A stretch of DNA of 64,000 nucleotides from Vitellaria paradoxa (taxonomy: Eukaryota > Streptophyta > Magnoliopsida > Ericales > Sapotaceae), in the NCBI GenBank assembly GCA_019916065.1, contig CM034234.1, forward strand, positions 7,848,342 to 7,912,341, written 5' to 3'. Below are positions 34,003 through 45,845 of this stretch, piece after piece (the first letter of the stretch is position 1; every line of letters starts with the position of its first letter). The notes under the pieces were generated by a model. The model searched no databases, was not told the origin of the DNA, and saw only the letters and a program-made list of their open reading frames with translations. Made by a program: the position numbers and the translations under genes.

Positions 34003-35600
34003 ATGAACAATTGGATTCGAGGGGAAGACGGTAGATTACAGCGTCCTGATCCCTTAGCTTTCCTTTAGAATTTGAACCTCATTTAGAAGGAAATCAAAGT
34101 CCTAGACTTCCTATTCCACCTTTAGAAATGGCTGAAGAACAAGCTGTTGCTGCTAGGCGTTCCATGAGAGATATCTATAACCAGATAGGCATACACCCAG
34201 TCTTGCATAGTTTGGCCAGAAAACCAAAGACCTTTCAACTTTAAACATGGCATGATACAATTGTTACCTACTTTCTATGGTATGGACTCTGAAAACCCAT
34301 ACGATCATTTACTCGATTTAGGAACATTTGTGTCACTATCAAGGATCAGGATGTCCCATAGATTAGTATTTCTTAAGCTTTTTCCATTCTCTTTGCACGA
34401 TAAGGCTGCTAGATGGTTTGAATTCCTACCATCTAACTCCATTCGCACATGGGATGAAATGCAAACCAAATTTCTTAAGAAATTTTTTCCTCCCAATAGA
34501 ACTGATGCTATACAGCATCAAATACTGAACTTTGCTCCACAACATGGTGAAACTTTCTATCAAAGTTGGGAGAGGTTTAAAACTCTCGTACATTCTTGCC
34601 CTCACCATGGATTTGAAGTTTGGCGTCTTGCCAGCATCTTCTATAGCTCATTAACGTCAGACTTAAACATATTTGTGGAAACAATGTGCAATGGGCAGTT
34701 TTATGATAAAACCCCTGAAGAAGCTTTTGAATATTTTGAATTTTTAGCTGAAAATGCACAAACCTGGGATATCACTGGAACCCAAAGTTCTCGAGCAACT
34801 AATGTTACCCCAATTAGAGGTATGCATCAATTAAGCGAAGCTGATGACCTTAAGGCAAAGTTAGCAACACTCTCTCGAGAAATAGAAACTTTGAAAACCA
34901 AAAGGACCCACAACCTGTAAGAGAGCTAGTGGCAAATGTCTATTACGCACTATGTGAAAACCAATCCCATGGAATAAACGATTGCCCTAACCTTCATATT
35001 TGTAGAGAAGTTGCCCAGAGCCAACAAATTAGTGAACTCCCGATACATGCCATAAACCAATATCGCCAACCATATAGGGGACAAAATCTAGGAGGAAATC
35101 CTATTCTGAGACTTACAATCCGGCAGTAGGAATTACCCCAATTTTAGTTGGAGAAATGAGGGAGCTCAAACTCCACAACCCTATCATGCACCTCATTTTC
35201 TAGCTCCTCAAGCCCCAATGTCCAATCCAGGAATGTCTCAGAATGTGGGACCATCTCATGCTCCTTACATTCCTCCAAACAAGAGATCTACAGAAGAAAC
35301 ACTTCAACAATTCATGCATAGTCAAAATACACGTTGGATTCAAAATGATAGAAATGTGGATGAAATCAAGGGCCAATTGAGAAATATGGATGAAATCAAG
35401 AGCCAATTGACTCTTTGACACAAACTTTAGTCACACAACCAAAGGGTCAATTTCCGGCTCAACCTCGTCCCAATCCATTGGCCCAAGCTAAACAAGTTGA
35501 AGGATCTTCTAACTTTCAAGGAACATAGAGCAAGTCCAAAACATCACCACACTTAGGAGCGGAAAAATTGTAGATAAAACTATTCCTCCTAGGAAGGATG
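34003..35600 (+). pseudogene. gag: Athila Gag, frameshifted
   Basis: The first ATG after the PBS is 34003 (MNNWIRGEDGRLQ). The frame is lost within about 20 codons and regained for 34252-34920. That piece holds the gag core: LLPTFYGMDSENPYDHL, LFPFSLHDKAARWFEFLP, TKFLKKFFP and WERFKTLVHSCPHHGFE. Further pieces are at 34929-35129 (with ALCENQSHGINDCP, a zinc-knuckle-like Cys/His cluster) and 35218-35418. At least two breaks (near 35102 and 35129) are explained by loss of one base from a short run. Gag would form the element particle. It is not translatable as read. Confidence 0.8.
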
Positions 35601-35627
35601 AAATGAGTGAAGAGTTGAAACCTAGGT

Positions 35628-36759
35628 GTGTGGTGGATGATAATAAGAACGGGAAAAGAACCAATCATAGTTGAGGAGTCCACAACAGACGAACAAGAGA
35701 AAACGGAAAAGGAGGAGGAAAAGGAAGAGGGAAAGGAAGAAGAACCCATGATAATACCTAGGGAGTATGTTCCCAAAGCACCTTTCCCTCAGAGATTTTT
35801 GAAAGCTAGGAAAAAGCCCAAACAGCTGAATTGCTAGAGGTGTTCAAACAAGTGAAAATTAATATACCTCTCCTTGATGCAATTAAGCAATTCCCTTCTT
35901 ATGCCAAATTCCTCAAAGAATTATGCACTGTAAAAAGGGGCTTAAATGTCAAAGAAAGCATTCCTCACTGAACACAAGTGCCATAGTACAATGTCGTACT
36001 CCCCCTAAATATAAGACCCAGGATGTCCTATATCTTGTTATATAGGGAAGTATTATATTAGTAGAGCGCTGCTTGACTTAGGAGCAAGTGTGAATTTGCT
36101 CCCTTACTCAGTGTACGAGCAATTGGGTTTAGGTGAGCTGAAGCCTACCCGTGTGACTTTACAACTTGCAGATAGATCAATTAAAGTCCCACGAGGTATA
36201 ATCGAAGATGTACTGTACAAGTGGAAAATTTTTATTTTCCAGTGGATTTCATAATTAGATACTCAACCACTTACCAGTCTATCTGCACCAGATCAGACGC
36301 AGTAATTCTAGGACGACCATTCTTAGCAACTTCGAATGCGTTGATTAATTGTAGGAATGGATCCATGAAAATGTCTTTTGGTAACATTGAATTTGAAACG
36401 AATATCTTTCATGTTACCAAACGACCAAAAAGGTGCCTGATATACAAGAAGTGGATTTGATAGAATCCATAGTTCAGGAGTATGTAGATCGTGAATTTGT
36501 TGAGGATCCTTTAGCTATTCGCTTTAGTGAGGAGAATTCACACCTAATGATATCAAACCAAGAGCTAGGTACTATGGTTGATTGTTTGGAAATATGCCCA
36601 ATCATGTCTATAAGTAAGTGGAATCCGACTTTTGAGAGTTTGGGACCTCTTTTAAATAAAGCAGAGTCTTCAGAAGTACAAGCTCCTAGCCCTGACAGAA
36701 AACCGTTACCTCACAATTTGAAATATGTTTTTCTAGGAGAGGGGAGACATATCCTGTAG
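35628..36759 (+). pseudogene. pol: Athila pol: acidic linker and protease
   Basis: Starts with a Glu/Lys-rich stretch (35628-35837), then IPLLDAIKQFPSYAKFL and a retropepsin core LLDLGASVNLLPYSVYEQLG (Asp codon at 36075-36077). This is followed by the flap-like RSDAVILGRPFLATSNALI (36221-36460) and a linker to 36759. Five or more frame changes split it. Protease would cut the Gag-Pol precursor. Confidence 0.75.
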
Positions 36760-36773
36760 TCATTTCTTCAGAA

Positions 36774-37994
36774 TTGACTATTCATCAAGAGCAAATGCTA
36801 GTTCAACTTTTGAAAAATTATAAGAAAGCTCTAGGATGGTCAGTAGCTGATCTGACAGGTATAAGTCCTCTTCTTTGCACACATCGTATCTATCTAGAAG
36901 AGGAAGCCAAACCAGTTCGTCAGATGCAACGACGACTCAATCCGAACATGAAAGAAGTGGTAAGAGCTGAAGTGTTGAAGTTACTTGACGTAGGGATAAT
37001 TTATCCTATCTCTGATTCTAAATGGGTAAGCCCTACACAGGTAGTTCCTAAGAAATCAGGTGTTACAGTAATTCGGAATGAGAAAAATGAGTTGGTTCCA
37101 ACTCGAATACAAACTGGTTGGCGAGTGTGTATTGACTATAGGAAACTTAATGCGTTACACGAAAGGATCATTTTCCTCTTCCCTTTTTAGATCAAGTTCT
37201 AGAAAGAGTAGCTGGCCATGCTTACTATTGCTTTTTAGATGGCTACTCCGGATATAACCAGATAGAGGTAGCCTTAGAGGACCAAGCTAAAACCACTTTT
37301 ACTTGTCCTTTTGGTACCTTCGCATATAAAAGAATGCCTTTTGGCTTATGCAATGCTCCAGCTACTTTTCAACGCTGCATGATAGTATCTTTAGTGAAAT
37401 GGTAGAAGAAATAGTTGAGGTTTTCATGGACGATTTCTCAGTGTATGGAGATTCATTTGAGCAGTGTCTAAAGAATCTTGAGTTGGTTTTGGCACGATGT
37501 GAGGAAAAGAACCTAGTGTTAAATTGGGAGAAGTGTCATTTTATGGTCACCCAAGGAATTGTATTAGGACACATTGTATCTCAAGAAGGCATCCGAGTAG
37601 ATCAAGCCAAAGTCGAGTTGATCCAAAAACTACCCACTCCTCAATCTGTGGGATATTAGGTCATTCTTAGGGCACGCTGGGTTTTACAGACGGTTCATTC
37701 AATCTTTCAGTGAAATTTCTAAACCCTTGTGTCAGTTGTTATGCAAGATGCTCTATTCGAATGGACTCCCCAGTGTCAAAAATCCTTCGAGAACTCAAAG
37801 GTTGTCTCACCTCAGCCCCTATCCTTCAACCTCCTGACTGGTCACTTCCTTTTGAACTGATGTGTGATGCAAGTGATCATGCTATAGGAGCCGTTTTAGG
37901 GCAAAGGGACAAAAAGGCGCATGTTATTTATTACGCTAGTAAGACCTTAAACGAGGCCCAGAGAAATTATACGACAACTGAAAAGAATTGCTAG
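36774..37994 (+). pseudogene. pol: Athila pol: reverse transcriptase and RNase H start
   Basis: Pieces in different frames. 36774-37190 carries MQRRLNPNMKEVVRAEVLKL, SKWVSPTQVVPKKSG and WRVCIDYRKLN. About 37190-37380 carries the aromatic CFLDGYSGYNQI region and MPFGLCNAPATFQR. 37348-37659 carries the catalytic FMDDFSVYG (Asp pair near 37428). 37710-37994 carries LCDASDHAIGAVLGQ-type RNase H sequence, with YYASKTLNEAQRNY. Breaks such as GAAAAGAATTG near 37985 fit a missing A in a run. Confidence 0.82.
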
Positions 37995-38488
37995 CAGTTG
38001 TTTTTGCCCTTGAGAAATTTCGACCTTATCTCATTTGTTCATCAGTGATCGTTTTCACCGATCATTCAGCGCTTAAATACTTGTTGACCAAGCAAGAGGC
38101 CAAACCACGATTAATTCGATGGATATTGCTATTGCAAGAGTTTGACCTCGAAATTAGAGATAAGAAAGGTGTTGAAAATGTTGTAGCAGATCATCTGTCA
38201 CGTTTGCCAATGAAAGTTTATTCACAGGATGAAACTCAAATAAACGATAGCTTTCCTGACGAACAATTGTTTAATGTAGGAGCGATAACAACATCCAATC
38301 CTCCTTGGTATGCTGATATTGCTAACTATCTAGTGACAGGACAACTCCCGGAAGAATGGAACTATAAGGATAGGAAGAAATTCCTTAGAAAAGTACGTGT
38401 TTTCTTTTGGGATGATCCGTATTTATTTAAATATTGCCCTGATCAAGTGATACGCCGTTGTATTCCGAGTGGGAAGTTCCAAGCATAA
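37988..38488 (+). pseudogene. pol: Athila pol: RNase H end and linker
   Basis: Begins with [15 protein letters not shown] and [20 protein letters not shown], then the [20 protein letters not shown] and [10 protein letters not shown] strings that close the RNase H/connection. It then runs through [18 protein letters not shown] into the integrase N-terminus. The frame is lost at about 38470, where one C appears missing from a CCC run. Confidence 0.82.
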
Positions 38489-39592
38489 TTGAATTCTGTC
38501 ACTCTCAAGCATGTGGAGGCCATTTTTCCACTAACAAAACAGCTGCTAAAATCCTTCAATGCGGATTCTATTGGCCCACACTTTTAAAGACGTGCATCAT
38601 TTTGCACTACATGTGATAGATGTCAACGCTTGGGGAGTTTAACACGTAGAAACATGATGCCTCTATCCCCTATTATTGTTTTAGAAATCTTTGATTGTTG
38701 GGGGATAGATTTCATGGGTCCCTTCCCAGTTTCATTTGGATATGAATACATACTGGTTGGTTGATTATGTCTCTAAATGGGTGGAAGCAATTGCCACAAG
38801 AACCAATGATCATAAAGTTGTGCTCAAATTCCTTCACGAGAATATATTCTCACGTTTCGGGGTACCACGAGCATTATTAGCGATGGAGGTAAACATTTCT
38901 GCAACCGGCCAGTAGGAAATCTACTCACAGATATGGAGTAGTACATAAGGTTACTGCATATCACCCCAAACAAGTGGGCAAGTAGAGCTTGCAAATAGGG
39001 AAATTAAGCAAATTCTAGAAAAGACTGTTAATCCAAATCGCAAGGATTGGTCATTGAGGTTGATTGATTCCCTCTGGGCCTATCGCACTGCGTATAAAAC
39101 CACGTTGGGGATGTCACCGTATCGGTTAGTTTATGGTAAGCCATGCCATTTGCCCGTAGAAGTAGAACATAAAGCTTATTGGGCAATTAAGAAATTTAAC
39201 CTTGATCTTGATGAGGCCGGGCTACACCGTAAATTGCAGATTGCAGAAATGGACGAGTTACGGAATGATGCATATGAGAATGCACTAATCTCCAAGGAAA
39301 AGATAAAAAATACATGACGGCATATTGCAGACGTTCATTTCATGAGGGGCAAAAGGTATTGCTTTATCGCTCACGACTTCACTTATTTCTGGGCAAATTG
39401 CAATCTAAATGGATGGGACCTTTCATTGTTACCCATGTAGCAGACCACGGAGCTATTGAGATAGAAAACCCGGGCAATGGGAGTCGTTTTAAAGTCAATG
39501 GACATAGATTAAAGCCTTATTTGGAGAATTTTATTGGTTTGGTTGAGACATGGGATCTTTTGGATCCCCATCTAATGCGTAATACCGAATGA
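38489..39592 (+). pseudogene. pol: Athila integrase, frameshifted
   Basis: The zinc-binding part (HSQACGGHF, then C-TTCDRC in a shifted frame) lies at about 38490-38630, the catalytic core ([29 protein letters not shown]) at about 38695-39010, and the C-terminal half is intact in 39054-39317 and 39314-39592 (SKWMGPFIVTHVADHGAIEI, the GPF motif). The last frame ends at TGA after LMRNTE. Several one-base changes break the core. Integrase would insert the cDNA. Confidence 0.8.
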
Positions 39593-40485
39593 TTAATTTG
39601 TTGTATCATATTTAGACTTAGGATAGATCTAATTTTTCATTAGTTTAGAATTTTAATTGCTAGAATAAATTTTTTCTTGTTTTGAATATTAGAGCAAAAC
39701 AGAGGGGGATGATCTCTCTGTGGTCCGGACCACCCATCCACGGTCGGGACCACAGAAAATGGTTGGACTTTATTCTGAATTGGGACTATTCTGTGGTCCG
39801 GACCGCCCCAAATGGTCCGGACCCTGCGGGTTCTTTTCCCCAAATTCGGCAGCTCATCTCTTTTAACTTCTCTCCCAAGTTCTTCTTCTCTCAAATTCTT
39901 TCTTCATCTTCACCACGGCTTCTACAAGTTTCAACTAATTCGAGTCCCAGTTAGTGCGAAATTCATATCCATCTTCGGATTTAAGGAAATTGAGGTATGT
40001 TGTTCAACTTCTTTCAAGCCCTAGGTGCCGAATTCTTCATCTTTCTTCCACCCGAGCCTAGGGTTGAGTTTCTTCCTTCATGGTGTTCCGAACCATGGGG
40101 AAGTCGAATTTTGCCTAGGGTGTGAAGTATTCATACTTCTACTCCCTTTGCCGTGGGTTACACTTGGATCCCAAGAATTGGTTTGGTTTGAGTTGTGCTT
40201 TAACATTGATATCAAACTCCTCGTTGTTCAGATTTTTGTTTTTTTTTTTTCAAATTGCTGTGTTGATTAAGGGATCCCATTTTAGGTGGATGTTGTATGG
40301 CCACCTAAATGATCAAAGTGAACCCATTCATGGTAGATATACATTCCTGTATTTTCCATCAATTAGTATTATCACCATGAGTTGAATTTTCATAGTGCAA
40401 ATAGTTTGGGGCCACTGAATTTGTGTGGACATAGGCTTGCTTGGTTAAGTAATTCAATATCTTGTTGTGATGATCTGTAGTTCTC
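39593..40485 (+). other. Athila spacer after integrase
   Basis: Non-coding as far as I can tell. It contains two copies of a palindromic GGTCCGGACC motif block (39718-39755 and 39791-39823) and a T-rich 40230-40250 stretch. It leads into the extra 3' ORF. Confidence 0.55.
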
Positions 40486-41535
40486 ATGGCTCCAAGGATT
40501 AAACATAGTGCCAACAGGAAACTCGGAACTCCTTCTTTTGATAGAACCCGATTCTGGAGGGGAATCTGAATCTAGTTATGATGATATTTGGGCCCATAAA
40601 CCTGTGGTTGTTGAGCGTTATTGGGAGATTGGACACTTTAGGAAGGAAGAATTCTTGTTGGAACAGAATTTTGAAGGGCGACAATGGCTTCACATCGCCA
40701 AGTTCAATGCTTACTGTTAAATGATTAGTTAGAGAATTCTTCGCCAACTTCAAAGAAGGTTCAATTATCGGGAGACGAGGTAGAGATACCGCCTTATAAG
40801 TTGGGTTCGGGGGGTTGAGGTGATAATAACACGGATGATTTCGCTCAAGTGTTTCAGTTGCCTCGCGTACAAAATCCTGAAGTCACATATCCAGCTGAGG
40901 GTACCCCACCTTTCCACATTGTAGTTTCTGAAATCTTATCAGAAGGACAGGAGTGGATAGCGGAGTATAGGAAACCAGTTTCAGCACTAAAAGATAAATA
41001 CTGGGCCTTGCATATGTTTTCTTGTACCAACCTGATGCCGCAGAATAGGAATTCAGATTGTACTGCTATTCGAGCACGTCTGATATATGCCATTGGGACT
41101 GGAATGACTTTAGATTTGCCTTCTTACTTATGGCATCAATTAGCATATGCTTGTGAGCATTCAGGATCTTTAACCGCTTTAACCATTTGGAGGCGCTCTT
41201 ATTGATATTTCCGAAGGAAGGGAGCCCAGATTTCAGATGACTTGCCCATGGCCCTTGGGATTGCAACCTTTCAACATTACATCCTATGTTAAATCTCGAG
41301 GTATACTGAACAAGAGAAAGAAAACTGAAGACCCCGTGGAGGGTGGGCCGTCACAAGTTTTGGGAGGATTCCGATGATGACCCAGATGTTACCAATGCAG
41401 AATTGGCAGAACAACTTGGTGCATTGGCTGAGCGCATTAGTTTGATAGAGCCAGAACAGGAAGAGGATCATCACTCCTGTTGCGTATCTCCCAATCTCAA
41501 TAGACTCAAGGACACCTTCTCCAGACTATCTTAGA
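40486..41535 (+). pseudogene. Athila extra 3' ORF (env-position), frameshifted
   Basis: Starts at ATG 40486 (MAPRIKHSANRKLGTPSFD). After one frame change it continues as SYDDIWAHKPVVVERYW and FEGRQWLHIAKFNAYC. The next pieces are 40849-41205 (EVTYPAEGTPPFHIVVSEIL, IRARLIYAIGTGMTLDLPS) and 41343-41534. The second piece resembles the plant domain called putative plant transposon protein, often found downstream of Athila pol. I see no signal peptide or convincing membrane span, so calling it an envelope protein is not supported by the sequence. Broken by at least three indels. Confidence 0.65.
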
Positions 41536-42473
41536 TCACATTAGGGACTCTTTCCACCTCCAGCCCCTCAGTGAAGGGATGATGTTGTATTTCTTTTTGT
41601 TTTTATTTTGTTTTTGGGATCCGTAGGACTAGGTCTGAACATTGTTATTTGATATTCCTAAAACTTCAAAAATTTGCACTTTTTATTTTGGTTTTTGAAA
41701 TTTGAAATATGTCTGATGTGATAAGTGTGCAGTAATTTCTTTTTCGTTATTTCTTTTTATGTCTTTTATCTTTCTTGCTTATGATTATCCTATTATGGTT
41801 TCTAACATTATCATCTATGTTCTTAAATGTATTGTCTTATCTCTACTGTAAGCACAGGTTCATCATGACTGGTTCTACTTCTGTTATTAATAATCCAGTG
41901 TTCAACGCTAACATTTTAATTGGAAGGAAACGTAAGTGGGAGAATTCATCTTATAATACAGTGAGGAGAGTTATTCTGACCAGTCGGACGATGACTTGGA
42001 ATCATGGCCCGAATGAGTGTTTTATTGAGAGCAATTCTTTGCCACTACCATTATATTTCCCCCATTTGTTCATATAATCCCTAACCAACTTCTTGAGGGA
42101 CAATGGTGGGATGAGGTTGACCTTCAACTTCTTTTAGATATGGAGTGGGACTGAAATCACGATCCCAATTGATTGGCCTGATGCCCCCACTTACGGACAC
42201 AGACACTGACATTAACCTTGAATTTGAGATGGGATATCAGGAATCTGTCTCCATTGACATTCTTTGAGGGTTCGGGTGCTAACAGTGAGATTGGAGCTGC
42301 GAGTGCTGACAATGCTAATGAATCAGATCATGATGAATTTTGCCATTTCTTTGCAATCTCTTTTTGATTTTCGTGAAGCTTTAGCTACATTTGAAGCCAA
42401 CTTAAGTACGTCTCGAACCTTACTATTTATTTATTCTGTCACCTTTCATTCTGCTCCTCTTAGTATTAGTCAC

Positions 42474-42493
42474 TTTTTTTTTTTTTTGGTAAG
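42474..42493 (-). mobile_element. Severely 5'-truncated retroposon tail
   Basis: A T-run of about 14 followed by GGTAAG, flanked by near-identical TAGTATTAGTCACTT (42461-42475) and TAGTATTAAGTCACTT (42494-42509). This looks like a target duplication around the last few bases plus poly(A) of a LINE or SINE on the minus strand. The same CTTACC-A(n) end appears at 63903. Confidence 0.55.
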
Positions 42494-43524
42494 TAGTATT
42501 AAGTCACTTTGTTACATATATATTATGAGTCACTTGCATTTAAGTTGGGGGGGTATTGTGGTTGCTTTTTAATGGCTTGAATAATGGGGTGCATGCTTGG
42601 TTTAATTTGTGCTTTGTTCTTATTTGTGCCTTTGTTGTTATTGTTTCATGCTCATCATCATGCTCATTATTGCACACTACAGACCCACATATGCATCATG
42701 GTTTCTCACATTGAGGACAATGTGAATTTTAAGTTGGGGGTTAGGGTTCGCATGATGACCTTTTGTGCCAAAATTGTAAAAATTTAAAATTTTTTGAGCA
42801 TCTTTAAGCATAAATACATGAATTTAGCACATTTGTACCTACATGTCATCCTTTCTTTCTGGTTTGGTCAATTGTGGAATTAAGTGAGAAAGTGATGAAT
42901 GAGTTTTGTTCAAGCTTTAATGGGAACTTAGTTCAAGTTGATTGTATAATGACCTTATGCATCTTTGACTATCAATAGAAGAGTTTATGTGCTTAGGAGT
43001 TGATTTTCTTTAACATTGGTTAATTGAGCATTCTTGGACTAGGTAGAGACTTATACCCCTTAATGGTGAGCTTTTGAGCCTATTATTCTTTTCTTGAGGG
43101 GTTGCACATAATCACAGCTCTTTTATTCTTCACCTTGGTTTCCAATGCACCAATTGCATCACACACACTTGCATGAGTGTCACTTGGCATATTATGAGTT
43201 GTTGCAAGCTTTGAACATGATGCTAGGCCATCTTTGCTATTGTTGGGCCTCTTTATCATTTCTTTGGTTATGAATTATCCTAGGAACCAACTTGAAGCCT
43301 TTTAAATAAAGTGTGTGACATATTTATATATATTTTCTTGGTTCTCACCTCATATATTATCCCTTAGCCTTATTCACACACTTTTAGCCTTACCCTCACA
43401 TGTCTTGGGTTGTGAAAGTGCCTTAATGTCAATGATGTGAATGGGGGTTGGGAATGGAAATTTTAAGAGCATATTGAGAGGAAATATTGGGTGGAGAATC
43501 TAGCTGATGTATTTTCATTATTTC

Positions 43525-43608
43525 AAAAAAAAAAAAAGAAAAGAAAAAAAAAAGAAAGAAAAAAAAAGAAAAAGAAAAAAAAAAAGAAGAGAAAAGAAAA
43601 AAAAAAGG
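43525..43608. repeat. 84-base A/G purine tract
   Basis: Only A and G on the plus strand (mostly A with single G), inside the Athila 3' region. Confidence 0.85.
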
Positions 43609-44861
43609 TTTGCCATTTCTTTTTGTTCGTGTAATTCTGGGACGTGTGCATTGGATTGTGATTATTGAGAATGTCCCATGAGTCATTTGTTAGTTTGTGA
43701 ATAAGCTTCTTGTTGTAGTGCTTGTTGGGTTTGGAAAGGAATTGGGTAGTTTGGGACTTGTGCGCACTTGAGCATCTTTATCCCAAGACATGTGCTTTGA
43801 TTTCCATATCCTCCATTGTTAACCATTACCCTTGGCCAAGTTACAACCAAAACAAAGACCTAGTGGATTCTAAGCAAGCAACTCTTGTATTGTGCATGTA
43901 GTGGTCTTATGTAGGTTGTGTGGTGTGATCTCTTACATTTGCATTGGAACATGGTTATGAGCTGTCCACTTTGAATTTCATTTTAGTTCACTCAATTATT
44001 TGTGGGGTTATGTGCAATTAGGATAGCATCATATGCTAATAGGTGTGTGTGAACCCTTGATGAGTGAATTTCTTTCTATGAGTGGTACCTTGTGAGTATT
44101 TGAAGTCAAAACCTAGTTCCGTTTATGCTCTTGCAACCTTGTTGAATGAATGAAACAATTTTGTACACATGCTCTTTCTACTTTGATAGTCCATGCATTA
44201 ATGCTTAGCACTTGGGAATTACACATGATATTTGGGTTTGTGACTTGTTGGGCTTGAGCTTGATTAATTTTTGATCTTGATTACTTTTTGACACATTGAG
44301 ACCATGCCATAGATGTTTGTGGGTAGCATCACTGTAAACTCTCACGAGACCTTACTCATCCACTAGGAGGAACCTAGGGGTTTAAAGGGCTTGCTGCACG
44401 TAGCTAAGTGTAGCCGTGTTTCCAACGAAAAGAGAAATAGGATGGTAGTTGCATTTCATTTTAATAAAGGGCATTGCTAGGGACTAGCAATGTTCAAGTT
44501 GGGGGGTGTGATTACACTTGAAAAGTGTAATTACAAACTCCACGTTTTCATGGTTATTAAGGTAATTGAGTACTTTATTTTGAAGAATTATCATTATTTT
44601 ATCACTTATAAGGTTTGTTTTCTTAATTGCAGGGAAAACGGTGAATTAAATGAAGAAGATAGTGACTTTGGAGATAAAGAGGAGGATATCGAACCTACTT
44701 CGTTCAGGATGGCTCGGAGTACCCCAAGGACTTAGCGGCAAATGAGGAGCAAAAGTGTAGAAAACAGGCTTCTGTGGTCCGGACCACCTGGCGCACGGTC
44801 CGGACCACAGTATGGTGGACCGTCGCGCGGGCAATTTAAGTTTTAGGGTTTCTTTTACAAG

Positions 44862-44869
44862 TTATAAAA
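44862..44869 (+). promoter_or_regulatory. TATA box in the Athila LTR
   Basis: TTATAAAA followed by GG, in the middle of the LTR. Transcription would begin about 30 bases further on. It is the clearest TATA element in this LTR. Confidence 0.6.
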
Positions 44870-45320
44870 GGACTGCTTGAGGGCCGAAAAAAAGACGGCT
44901 ACGACTACTTCTTCTTCTTCTTTTTCTTCTTTTCTCTATATTCTTCATTCGTCTAGAAATTTTGGAGGGTTTTGTTTTACTTACGTTGATGTTCTTGTGT
45001 GGGTTCGGAGCTTTCATCGCATTCGCTTCAGCAATTACCATTCAGCGTTTTATTTTGAAGTTTGTTTTTGAGTACGTTACAATTCTTTCTCGGATTAATG
45101 ATACTATTTGAATATTCGAAATAGAAGTTTGATTGATTTCACATCTTTAATCTTGATTTAGTCGTTTAATAATCTTGTTTCATTGTTTGATTTAGCAAAC
45201 CCTTTAACTATGTCTTCGATGAATATATTCGTTTCGTTTACAAGCATGCTAGCATAGAAACCCTAGTTCTTGGTTCAACGAATCAAGAAAGGGTAGTTTA
45301 CTCTGATCTATGGGATGTAC

Positions 45321-45428
45321 GTAGACCTTTCGCAGAGTTGCGAAAGCTCATGCGTAGGGGTCTACAACTTTGAGACGTTTGCGTAGACCCTTCGCATGGT
45401 TTGCGAAAGCTCATGCGTAGGGATCTAC
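45321..45428. repeat. Two tandem hairpin units in the Athila LTR
   Basis: Two similar 45-base units, each starting GTAGACC and ending near-complementarily (GGTCTAC / GGATCTAC). The second has an inner CGCATG/CATGCG pair around TTTGCGAAAGCT. They can fold into separate stem-loops. Confidence 0.7.
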
Positions 45429-45453
45429 ACTTTTTAGAACCTTATTCAGTTCT

Positions 45454-45845
45454 TTCAAAAACTTTCGAAAACGAAAACCTTTGACTATATTCTCTGTAAT
45501 CACTGGTAAGGGTTTTCGATTACAATTTTCTTAATAATTTTGAAGAACTGAAAATTCAGATTTTGAATCTTAATTTGAATTAGTTTATTTCAGAAACATT
45601 CGAAAACGAAAATCTTTGACTATATTCTCTGTAATCACTGGTAAAGGTTTTCGATTAAAATTTTCTTAATAATTTTGGATAAACTAGAAGAATTGGATTT
45701 GAATCCGAATTCGAATAGGATTGTTTGAAAACCCTTCGAATAGGATTGTTTGAAAACCCTTCGAAAACAGAAGTTTTTGACTATATTCTCTGTAATCACT
45801 GGCAAAAGCTTTTGATTAAAACTTTCTCAATAATTTTCAAACAAA
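45454..45845 (+). repeat. Three-copy repeat in the Athila LTR
   Basis: Copies of TTGACTATATTCTCTGTAAT plus CACTGG start at 45481, 45616 and 45777, each preceded by a TTCGAAAAC word and followed by TTTTCGAT-like text. Spacings are 135 and 161; the extra 26 bases are a local duplication of CCCTTCGAATAGGATTG-type sequence. Confidence 0.85.

Larger units (their letters stand above)
41536..44506 (+). other. Athila 3' untranslated region with repeated PPT-like sequences
   Basis: No coding region. Three AAGTTGGGGG words lie at about 42543, 42730 and 44497; the last ends directly at the 3' LTR and is the functional PPT by position. A purine-only tract of 84 bases lies at 43525-43608. A tiny retroposon tail insertion sits at 42474-42493. 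Confidence 0.6.

Noticed and set aside
40486..41535. Envelope glycoprotein in the Athila 3' ORF
   Set aside because: No signal peptide, transmembrane segment or glycosylation pattern can be supported in the visible pieces; position alone is not enough.
43429..43686. Minus-strand Phe/Ser-rich open frame
   Set aside because: It is a translation of the A/G purine tract.
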